A DNA stretch of 32,247 nucleotides from Ignavibacteria bacterium RBG_16_34_14 (GTDB taxonomy: Bacteria; Bacteroidota; Ignavibacteria; Ignavibacteriales; Ignavibacteriaceae), in NCBI GenBank assembly GCA_001802865.1, contig MHAF01000111.1:1-32247 (forward strand), given 5' to 3'. This document shows positions 17,669 to 24,130 of the stretch, piece after piece. The notes under the pieces are model-generated. The model did not search any database. It worked only from the letters and a program-made list of their open reading frames with translations, and had not been told where the DNA came from. Positions within the stretch are counted from its first letter, which is position 1; each line of letters begins with the position of its first letter. A program made the position numbers and the translations under genes.

Positions 17669-17685
17669 ATTGCATTATTAAAATA

Positions 17686-19059
17686 TCAAGTTATGTTTTT
17701 CTCCACGTAAATCTGATTTGATGCGCCTGGTGTTTTGGGCCGTACGGTTGCTGTTTCTGCAGACACAAGTGTCAATGCAATCATTACAACCATAATTACC
17801 ATTGCTATAGAGATCTGAACGAATTCAATAAAGTTTTTCAGTTTATAAACCGTTTCGCTTTCATAATAGTTTGCAAGCTGCAAGCTTGTATTTTTTAATG
17901 TACCGGTTTCCTCCCCTGAGTGAAGTCTTGAGAGAGCTGTTTCTGTAAAAACACCTGAAGCTGTAAATGCATCAGTGACACCTACACCTCGTTTTATCAT
18001 TAAAGGTATAGCAATGTTTTTAACTCTTTCCTCGAAGTACCTGTTACCTGTTGCTTCTGCCGCTATTCTGATAGGCTCTATGCTTTCCGCCGAACCACTA
18101 TAAAGGGTATAAAATACACGGCAGTAAACTTCTATTAATGTTTTATGAATCAGCGAACCAAGTACAGGAATTTTTAGAATATGTTTATCAATTATATAAC
18201 CACCTTTTTTTGTGAGAGCTAAACGCCATAATACAATGGGGGGCAATAATGTTAATGCCGCAACAAGAATAGAATTCTCAATAAGAAAATCACTCATGGC
18301 AAGTGTAAACGCTGTCATTGGAGGAAGGTCAATTCCGAACTTAACAAAAAGTTTCGCTGTTTCGGGAAATATATATCCCACATAAAAAAGTACAGCAAGA
18401 AAGAGAACAAATAATGTAACTGCAGGAGTTATAAGAGCGCTTCTTAAATTCTTTCTAAATTCCTGTTTTCTCTCAAGGAACTTGGCCGTGGCCCTGTAAA
18501 TCTCTGTCATATTACCACTCTTTGAGGCTAACCCTAACATATATGCAGTAAATTTTCCAAAAATATTTTGATATTTTAAGAATGTGGTTTCGCTGTCTGC
18601 ACCTTTTTTAAGATCATTATTAATTTCTTTTAAAGTTTCCTTAAGGGTTTTATTCTCGGTGTCATTAATAAGAAGAGTAAGGATTTCCCCATAAGGAAGC
18701 TTTTGTTCAAGAAGCTCAGCGCTTATTTTAACATAAGTTACAAGGTCGGCCTGGGGAATTTTGCGTTGAAAATCAAATAACTTTTTATTAATTGAAAGTA
18801 CCTCAAAACCAAGTTTACTTAGAGCATCTTCAACTTCTTTTTTTGAATAAGCTTTTTGTTCACCCTTAACCGGTTTTTCCTTTCCTTTGCGGGCTCTGTA
18901 AACGAAAGTAGCTTTTTTCTCAATCGTATTTATCTTTAACTGGTTTTTTTCCGCCAGACGATAAATCTTCTTTTTACCTTCAGTGATTGTACTGGCAGAG
19001 AGAGAGCCGCTTATACTTTGCCCGTTTACTTTTTTTGCAGTGAACTTAAATTCAACCAT
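17686..19059 (-). CDS. pilC: PilC/GspF-type inner-membrane platform protein
   Basis: This 457-residue polytopic protein has two T2SSF domains. The first (about 105-230) ends in TM ITPAVTLFVLFLAVLFYVGY with the GYIFPETAKLFVKFG motif. A second hydrophobic segment is near 255-280. The second T2SSF domain (about 300-425) carries FYTLYSGSAESIEPIRIAAE and RLHSGEETGTLKNTSLQLAN, followed by the final TM (ISIAMVIMVVMIALTLV). An N-terminal cytoplasmic extension of ~100 residues precedes domain one. PilC is the platform on which PilB acts. It is the first machinery gene after the pilin terminator, with 350 nt of non-coding sequence upstream, so it probably has its own promoter. Confidence 0.92.
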   Translation of the reverse strand: MVEFKFTAKKVNGQSISGSLSASTITEGKKKIYRLAEKNQLKINTIEKKATFVYRARKGKEKPVKGEQKAYSKKEVEDALSKLGFEVLSINKKLFDFQRKIPQADLVTYVKISAELLEQKLPYGEILTLLINDTENKTLKETLKEINNDLKKGADSETTFLKYQNIFGKFTAYMLGLASKSGNMTEIYRATAKFLERKQEFRKNLRSALITPAVTLFVLFLAVLFYVGYIFPETAKLFVKFGIDLPPMTAFTLAMSDFLIENSILVAALTLLPPIVLWRLALTKKGGYIIDKHILKIPVLGSLIHKTLIEVYCRVFYTLYSGSAESIEPIRIAAEATGNRYFEERVKNIAIPLMIKRGVGVTDAFTASGVFTETALSRLHSGEETGTLKNTSLQLANYYESETVYKLKNFIEFVQISIAMVIMVVMIALTLVSAETATVRPKTPGASNQIYVEKNIT

Positions 19060-19157
19060 ATTACTTTCTCTTTATATTAATTTGTTGATATGTTTCAATT
19101 CTCATTCCAAAACAAATTAACTTCAGAATTATCTTTTTCGCATATATTATTAATTGT

Positions 19158-19300
19158 TTAGAAAGAATTACACCTTAAAACAAACATTCAGGGTTAGAAA
19201 AAACTACTTTTATTTTTTGTTAATCGTTTAGAAGAATTATATTGCCAATCTGTTAGGGACAGTGAAGAGAATTTTAGTTTGAGATAGGTAAGTATTAGAA
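19158..19300. promoter_or_regulatory. Cluster of four TTAGAA boxes upstream of pilC
   Basis: The 350-nt gap between pilC (19059) and the downstream pilin (19410) contains TTAGAA at 19158-19163, 19194-19199, 19228-19233 and 19295-19300, spaced 36, 34 and 67 nt. Two copies sit in a longer repeat, TTAAT(T/C)GTTTAGAA(A)GAATTA, at 19150-19170 and 19220-19239. The fourth is half of the palindrome TTAGAA-TAA-TTCTAA at 19295-19309. Nothing else in the gap looks coding. The regular spacing suggests repeated binding of one regulator at the pilC promoter, but this is inference. Confidence 0.35.
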
Positions 19301-19332
19301 TAATTCTAAGCAAGTAGGTACTTCTTTAAAAT

Positions 19333-19370
19333 AAAAAGGCTGATAAAGTTTTTCATTTATCAGCCTTTTT
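19333..19370 (-). terminator. Rho-independent terminator after the pilin genes
   Basis: A 15-bp perfect inverted repeat (arms 19333-19347 and 19356-19370, core AAGGCTGATAAA) has an 8-nt loop. Read on the minus strand it ends in a T-rich run, so it terminates transcription from the two pilin genes 40 nt after the last stop. The A/T flanks make it nearly symmetrical, so it could also work on the plus strand. It should hold pilin mRNA apart from the pilC-pilB-pilT transcript. Confidence 0.88.
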
Positions 19371-19409
19371 CTTACTAAATTATTTTAGTGTAATGACTAT
19401 AATTAAGTA

Positions 19410-19811
19410 TTATCTTACTTGAGTTACAGTAATGCTGGTTGGTGATACAACCGCCTGATGCTGAATATTCTGCCCAGCATCATTTTTTTCCGTACCTGTA
19501 CCAGTAATTGTAACTGACTGAGCGGTAAGTGCGGCAGAATAATTACCATTAGCTGTAGTATCGAGCTGTGAAGGTATTTCCCATCCATTACCAATGGGAC
19601 CGCCAGTATTAAAGGTGTTACTTCCACCACCCATAGATCCTGGTTTCTTATAATGCTGTTGTGCCATCGCACCGAGGTTATTTAAGTCGGATACTACGCC
19701 ATCTCTGTTTGAAGAAACAGCATTAGCATTGAACAAGTTGATACCAACAACTACGGCGATACCTACTACGATAACGCCAAGTACGATTAAGAGAAGCTGT
19801 TGTTGACCCAT
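19410..19811 (-). CDS. Pilin-like protein with ultra-short leader, copy 2 (probable major subunit)
   Basis: The protein has 133 residues. It begins MGQQQLLLIVLGVIVVGIAV, a hydrophobic helix that starts almost at the N-terminus. Gly2 would be the prepilin-peptidase -1 residue. No Glu is at +5. The rest is a small Gly/Thr/Ser-rich globular head with YKKPGSMGGG and VTITGTGTE, both shared with the upstream paralog. A strong ribosome site (AAAGGAG) precedes the ATG and a strong terminator follows, as expected for an abundant structural subunit. It lies in the same orientation as and close to the pilus machinery. A non-pilin single-pass protein is possible, but context and N-terminus favour pilin. 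Confidence 0.75.
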   Translation of the reverse strand: MGQQQLLLIVLGVIVVGIAVVVGINLFNANAVSSNRDGVVSDLNNLGAMAQQHYKKPGSMGGGSNTFNTGGPIGNGWEIPSQLDTTANGNYSAALTAQSVTITGTGTEKNDAGQNIQHQAVVSPTSITVTQVR

Positions 19812-19877
19812 TATTGATCTCCTTTATTTGTTGTAATTAGTTAGTTAGTTTTTTTATAGTTTATTAATTAAAGAACA

Positions 19878-20261
19878 TCATCTTATAACCAGTGTGTTGT
19901 AAGAATCTGAAGTTACTGTAGTTCTTACTTCTATTGAATCTTCACCTGTTACCACCTCAGTTCCCGTGCCAGTAATTTCCAATTCATCTTGCTGGATAAT
20001 TGTTATAGTATAATTACCTGTGGTGGTTGACTGCATACTACCGGGGATTGCCCAGCCTAAAAAAGATCTTCCTCCGCCACCAAATTCCCTTGGTTTTTTA
20101 TAATAGCCAATTGCCATAGATGCAAGGCTGTTACATTCATTGACTAAGAGGTCCCTTTTATTATCAATTGCTCCCTGCCGGAATAATTGAATTGAGATAG
20201 CAATAGCAATTCCTACTATAATAATTCCTAGGACTATAAGTAAAATTTGTTGCTGTCCCAA
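19878..20261 (-). CDS. Pilin-like protein with ultra-short leader, copy 1 (TTG start)
   Basis: This 127-residue paralog of the next gene has the same N-terminus (MGQQQILLIVLGIIIVGIAI), the same YKKP...GGGG...GW-IP region and the same ITGTGTE block. The start must be TTG (20259-20261): an in-frame TAA lies five codons upstream and no ATG or GTG is available, while the GQQQ start matches copy 2. The ribosome site is weak (AGAAAG). This suggests lower expression than copy 2, which fits a minor or alternative subunit. The spacing to copy 2 is 66 nt, so both probably share a transcript ended by the 19333-19370 hairpin. Confidence 0.72.
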   Translation of the reverse strand: MGQQQILLIVLGIIIVGIAIAISIQLFRQGAIDNKRDLLVNECNSLASMAIGYYKKPREFGGGGRSFLGWAIPGSMQSTTTGNYTITIIQQDELEITGTGTEVVTGEDSIEVRTTVTSDSYNTLVIR

Positions 20262-21007
20262 TTTTTGGTCTTTCTTTTATTCCTGATATTTCAAAACCTT
20301 TTGTAAAAAGTACTTCATCTGTTTTAAAAGGATTTAGTAATTTTTTCCTCGTTAAGTAATTTTTGCTTTTGCAAACTTCCTTAATCAGAACTTCCTTACT
20401 GGCAAATAAGCTCAATAAATTTTTCAAAAAACACATGATTTATATTTCCGCTCCTGGTGTATAAAAAAACGTGCCATCAGAAGTGATTTATTTATTATTA
20501 ATAGTAAGATAATTTCAGTTGAAAGGGATGAAAAAGACTTTTGTAGCTTTTACCTTTAAATCCTACGACTTTTCGTAAAATTTACTATGTGTTATTATAA
20601 GATAGAGTCATTAGTCTTTAGCATTCGTTGCATTCACTTAGGTCATTCACGTTATATTGTTATCGAATTATTAATTCTGTTGACTGCCATTCGGGATAGT
20701 GATATATTAATATAGTTTAAGTTCAAATTCTCAAAGTCTTATCATTTCAAAGGCCGTTATCTTCCCTTAATTTACACATCAACTTTCTTTAAGAACAATT
20801 TCAAGAAATAGTCTCAAGATGCGTCAGGAAATTTTCATGCCAATAGCAAAAAAACCTCATTTGTCAATTGTTTTAAACTTTTTTATCTCTGGCAAAACGT
20901 TTGACTATAATAAGTGGAGTCAAAAATTGCCCTCACTCACCACCGTTCGGGATGACTCCTAAAAGAACTAAATAAAACGTTCAAAAAAAATAGAAGGATA
21001 ATTAAGA
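20262..21007. other. 746-nt divergent regulatory region between the two pilin clusters
   Basis: No convincing conserved gene lies here. A 90-codon minus-strand ORF (20164-20436) starts in it and overlaps pilin copy 1 in another frame; see the findings. Visible structure: an AT palindrome TATATTAATATA (20703-20714); a 7-bp inverted repeat GGAGTCA...TGACTCC (20916-20922/20953-20959) in the probable 5' UTR of the plus-strand minor pilins; two copies of an ATTCGGGAT/GTTCGGGAT motif (near 20690 and 20945). It must hold the promoters for both the minus pilin genes and the plus minor-pilin operon. Confidence 0.6.
20889..20911 (+). promoter_or_regulatory. Candidate promoter for the minor-pilin operon
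   Basis: CTGGCAAAACGTTTGAC (20889-20905) has the GG and TTG elements of a sigma-54 site at the right spacing, but the essential -12 GC is GA. Directly after it, TATAAT (20906-20911) is a perfect -10 hexamer, without a good -35 at 17 nt. Either reading puts a start site about 80-100 nt before the first gene. Weak evidence. Confidence 0.25.
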
Positions 21008-21502
21008 ATGAATACCGGACAGATGATGCTTGCTTTAGGAGCGATGATTTTATTATCAACCACAGTATTAAGAGTTAATAGTAATTTTCTTATGAGCGAT
21101 ACTGTGCTTGATGAAACTAAATATAATTTTCTTGCTACTTCAATCGCTACCTCAATAATTCAGGAAGCAAAAAGTAAAGCTTTTGATGAAGCAACAGACA
21201 GTACTTCTATAAATGTTATTGGATTCCTCACCAATTTTGACAAACTTGGGCCCGATAACGGTGAAGTCCGTACGAATTTCAATGATTTTGATGACTTTGA
21301 TGGTTATTCGGGTGCAGATTCATCAATGCCATCGGCTGTTTTTTATTACTCATGTACAGTTAATTATGTTGATGGAAATAATCCTGATGTTACAGTTAAT
21401 AACAAAACATGGAATAAAATACTCACTATTACAGTTACCAGTCCTTACATGAATGATGTAGTTAGAATGTCAACAATTTATAGTTATTGGTTTTTCAGAT
21501 AG
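21008..21502 (+). CDS. PilV/GspI-like minor pilin with short leader
   Basis: The protein has 164 residues. It begins MNTG followed by the hydrophobic helix QMMLALGAMILLSTTVLRV. Gly4 fits a prepilin-peptidase -1 site; +5 is not Glu. ATSIATSIIQEAKSKAFDEA in residues ~44-65 resembles the post-helix segment of PilV/GspI proteins (lAxsliEeAk). The C-terminus is beta-rich (KILTITVTSPYMNDVVRMST). AGAAGGA is placed about 10 nt before the ATG. It is first of three genes separated by 9 and 12 nt, in the order seen for pilV-pilW-pilX minor pilins. These proteins would form the tip and priming complex. Confidence 0.7.
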   Translation: MNTGQMMLALGAMILLSTTVLRVNSNFLMSDTVLDETKYNFLATSIATSIIQEAKSKAFDEATDSTSINVIGFLTNFDKLGPDNGEVRTNFNDFDDFDGYSGADSSMPSAVFYYSCTVNYVDGNNPDVTVNNKTWNKILTITVTSPYMNDVVRMSTIYSYWFFR

Positions 21503-21511
21503 GAGGAACAA

Positions 21512-22111
21512 ATGGGATTTAGCAGCTTACTTGATATAATCGGATCAACACTAATCGGTGGAATGTTATTACTAATTCTGTTTCGCCTTAATGATGCATC
21601 GGCAGAAAACACTTACAATAATTCCGGAGAATTAACAAGCCAGCAGAATATCTCAACAGTTGTACAAATTCTTGAAACAGATTTCAGGAAGATTGGCTTT
21701 TGCAAAGACTGGAATAAAATCCCCAACCCCACTCAGGCAATAATTTTGGCAGATTCAAATAAAATAAAATTTTTAACCGATGTAGAAGCCGATGGGAATG
21801 TAGATACAATGTATTACTATATAGGATCCACAAATGAAATTCTCACTACGCCTAATCCGAGGGACAGATACTTATATCGAGTAGTCAATGGAGAACTTCC
21901 CGTTAAAGTTAATTTAGGAATAACGGAGTTTAGTCTGCTTTATTTCGATGTTATTAGTGATACTTTGAGTTTTCCAATTACTGTACCCGGGGCAATTCAG
22001 AGTATGCAAATAAATGTTGCTGTCGAAAACGTTGATGCCTACGATAATGAATACTCTTCGGTTTTCTGGAGACAGATTCGATTAGCAGCTCAGAATTTAA
22101 ATAATAGATAA
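21512..22111 (+). CDS. PilW/GspJ-like minor pilin with short leader
   Basis: The protein has 199 residues. It begins MG followed by FSSLLDIIGSTLIGGMLLLI. Gly2 is the candidate cleavage residue and Phe would be +1, as in classical pilins, but +5 is Leu and +6 Asp. The body shows the PilW/GspJ pattern: a region with VVQILETDFRKIGF, then a late GITEFSLLYFD and a SMQINVAVE strand. A strong AGGAGG ribosome site lies 5 nt before the ATG. It is the second gene of the minor-pilin operon. The family call rests on pattern and position. Confidence 0.72.
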   Translation: MGFSSLLDIIGSTLIGGMLLLILFRLNDASAENTYNNSGELTSQQNISTVVQILETDFRKIGFCKDWNKIPNPTQAIILADSNKIKFLTDVEADGNVDTMYYYIGSTNEILTTPNPRDRYLYRVVNGELPVKVNLGITEFSLLYFDVISDTLSFPITVPGAIQSMQINVAVENVDAYDNEYSSVFWRQIRLAAQNLNNR

Positions 22112-22123
22112 GGAGCCAAAATA

Positions 22124-23347
22124 ATGAACGGTAAAGCAACACTTTTGGTAGTAGCAGGTTTCAGTTTGATTTTTCTTGTTGTGGGAAGAAATTTAGGAAA
22201 TATTTCTAGCCGTGCAGTTGATAATTCTGTTGAGTATTATAACCAGACTGTTGCACACGAACTTGCTGTCAGTTCTGCAAACTTAGCCGCAAACCAAATT
22301 TTCTTTGATAATGCATGGAATACCGGATTTTCAAACCTTGATTTAAAAGGTGGAAAGATTAATGCTACTGTGCAGACAATTGATGTTATAAAGAATATCA
22401 AAAAGATAACTTCAGCTGGAACTTATCAGGGTAAAACACATACGGTTGAAGTTGTTCTTGCACCGAGCAGTTTTTCTAAATTTGCTTATTATTCAACAAA
22501 TGAAGGTGGAACAATTTGGTGGACTGGCAATGATACTGTTTGGGGACCTTTTCATACACAGGATCATTTGAGAGTGTCTAATCATCCGGTTTTTTATGGT
22601 AAAACAACCACGAACAAATCTTTAGTTTATTATAAAAACAAAAATACAGATCATCCAAAATTTTATGGTGGATTTGAACAAGGGATTGGCCTTCCTCTTC
22701 CGACAAATGGTTTATCTCCTATAGAAGCAGTTGCTGATGATGATGGTTATAAATTTACAGGTAAAGATACGGTTTATCTAACCTTTGCTGGAGATAGTAT
22801 TAAGTTCAGGTATCAATGGAATAAACCTGACACAACTGTTCTTACTGCTTCATTAGCACCTAACGGGGTTATCTTTGCAAAAGATGCTGTTGTCAGATTA
22901 AAAGGAACTGTAAAAGGACAATATACTGTTGCTGTTTCAGGTTCATCAAGCAATAAGGGAAAAGTTTTCCTTGACAACGACATTGTATATTCCCAAGATC
23001 CTCGTGTTTATCCGAATTCAACAGATTTATTAGGAATAGTAGCAAAGAATGAGATTTTAATAACAGAAAATACAGCAAATAATAATCACATAAACATCCA
23101 TGCCTCGATTTATTCTGAATCGAAAGGATTTGGTGCACAAAATTATAACTCAAGACCTGTTAGTGGAGACATAAATTTATTAGGTGGTATTATTCAGAAT
23201 ATAAGACAGGCAGTAGGAACCTTTAGTGGTTCAACAACAACGCATGGTTTTAATAAAAGATATAAATACGATGAAAGGTTAATGTACAGTTATCCCCCAT
23301 CATATCCGGGAACGGGTATTTTTGAAATCGTATCCTGGCAGGAATAA
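22124..23347 (+). CDS. PilX/GspK-position minor pilin with DUF4900-like domain
   Basis: The protein has 407 residues. It begins MNG followed by KATLLVVAGFSLIFLVVGRN; Gly3 is the candidate leader end. A helical stalk (about 25-65) leads to a large secreted domain. Residues 125-200 (SKFAYYSTNEGGTIWWTGND, then VWGPFHTQDHLRVSNHPVFY) look like the DUF4900 domain found in pilus-associated proteins. The later half is beta-rich with RVYPNSTDLLGIVAKNEILI and IHASIYSESKGF. It is third in the minor-pilin operon, where PilX or GspK sits in other systems, so it is a candidate tip protein. The ribosome site AAGGAG is clear and a terminator follows 76 nt after the stop. Confidence 0.75.
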   Translation: MNGKATLLVVAGFSLIFLVVGRNLGNISSRAVDNSVEYYNQTVAHELAVSSANLAANQIFFDNAWNTGFSNLDLKGGKINATVQTIDVIKNIKKITSAGTYQGKTHTVEVVLAPSSFSKFAYYSTNEGGTIWWTGNDTVWGPFHTQDHLRVSNHPVFYGKTTTNKSLVYYKNKNTDHPKFYGGFEQGIGLPLPTNGLSPIEAVADDDGYKFTGKDTVYLTFAGDSIKFRYQWNKPDTTVLTASLAPNGVIFAKDAVVRLKGTVKGQYTVAVSGSSSNKGKVFLDNDIVYSQDPRVYPNSTDLLGIVAKNEILITENTANNNHINIHASIYSESKGFGAQNYNSRPVSGDINLLGGIIQNIRQAVGTFSGSTTTHGFNKRYKYDERLMYSYPPSYPGTGIFEIVSWQE

Positions 23348-23422
23348 TATCAATAATCTTTAAGAGAGTTTAACCTTGGCATGATATACTGTGTTACTCT
23401 CTCAATCATCATTCTGGGAGGG

Positions 23423-23453
23423 AAGTCCCGACTTGTCGGGACTTTCTCTTTTT
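23423..23453 (+). terminator. Rho-independent terminator of the minor-pilin operon
   Basis: AAGTCCCGA-CTTG-TCGGGACTT gives a 9-bp perfect stem with a 4-nt loop (23423-23444), followed by TCTCTTTTT. It lies 76 nt after the DUF4900-like gene stop. A weaker AGAGAGT/ACTCTCT pair at 23363-23402 precedes it. Confidence 0.88.
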
Positions 23454-23459
23454 AAGCTT

Positions 23460-23637
23460 CCTCATCTTACATATCTGAAAAAATATTATGATAAACTTTC
23501 TCTTGTTATTAAAGGAGATTTATTTAATAAGGAAAGATTAATTGAAATATTTAATTTTAAACTTTGGTAAATATGATTATCTTATTGAAGATTATAAAAA
23601 GAAATTATTAGATGACAGAGAAAAAATTTCTAAATAG
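23460..23637 (+). pseudogene. Frameshifted 3' remnant of a gene overlapping the nucleotidyltransferase start
   Basis: From 23460 a frame reads PHLTYLKKYYDKLSLVIKGD and then LFNKERLIEIFNFKLW to a TAA at 23568-23570. One frame over, starting near 23560, it continues NFGKYDYLIEDYKKKLLDDR to a TAG at 23635-23637. The two halves look like one C-terminus broken by a single frameshift. The second stop lies 26 nt inside the next gene, the overlap expected of a coupled two-gene unit. No start or N-terminal part is present; the terminator sits where it would be. Confidence 0.5.
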
Positions 23638-24130
23638 AATGGCAAACGGAACAAAGGACATAGTTCAATTATTTCTTGATAAACTTAATAAATTAAAAAT
23701 TGACTACTGCGTAATTGGAGGTTTGGCAGTTAATGCTTATGCAGAGCCTGTTGCTAGTCTTGATTTGGACTTGGTTTTAGCAATTAATGATATTGGAAAA
23801 CTTCTTGAGCATGTTAAAAAGGATTTCAGTATTACAAAATTTGAGCATAGCATAAATTTACAACATCCCGATTCTGATTTGCGGATTCAATTACAAACAG
23901 ATTTAAGATATCAAACTTTTATTACAAACGCTTCTAAATCGAAAGTTTTAGGATATAAAATGAAAGTCGCTGCTTTAGAGGATGTGTTAAAAGGAAAAGT
24001 ATGGGCTTATTCTGACGAAGAGAGACGAAAAAGTAAAAGGCAGAAAGACTTAGCTGATATAATGCGTCTTATTGAAACTCATCCTCACCTTCACAATTTA
24101 ATTCCTGAAAATATTAAAAAGCTTATCTGA
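23612..24130 (+). CDS. Nucleotidyltransferase-fold protein (AbiEii/DUF6036-like)
   Basis: This 172-residue protein has the minimal polymerase-beta-type motif: Gly36-Gly37 in YCVIGGLAVNAY, followed by Asp51-x-Asp53 in ASLDLDLVL. A later DSDLRIQLQTDLRYQTFI strand and AALEDVLKGKVWA are typical of AbiEii/MNT-like or DUF6036 proteins, which transfer nucleotides to RNA or protein, often as toxin-antitoxin partners. No intact antitoxin is adjacent, only the broken frame upstream. Met10 (23639) is an alternative start. Its last 8 nt overlap the convergent end of aspS. Confidence 0.75.
   Translation: MTEKKFLNRMANGTKDIVQLFLDKLNKLKIDYCVIGGLAVNAYAEPVASLDLDLVLAINDIGKLLEHVKKDFSITKFEHSINLQHPDSDLRIQLQTDLRYQTFITNASKSKVLGYKMKVAALEDVLKGKVWAYSDEERRKSKRQKDLADIMRLIETHPHLHNLIPENIKKLI

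Noticed and set aside
6211-20261. Type II secretion system rather than a type IV pilus
   Set aside because: The fusions and short secretin recall T2SS, but a PilT-family motor and a PilM-like actin domain favour a pilus. The possibility is not fully excluded.
20470-20476. Perfect TGGCACG (sigma-54 -24 element) on the minus strand upstream of the pilin genes
   Set aside because: The -12 position at the required spacing is TA inside a T-run, not GC, so a functional sigma-54 promoter is unlikely.
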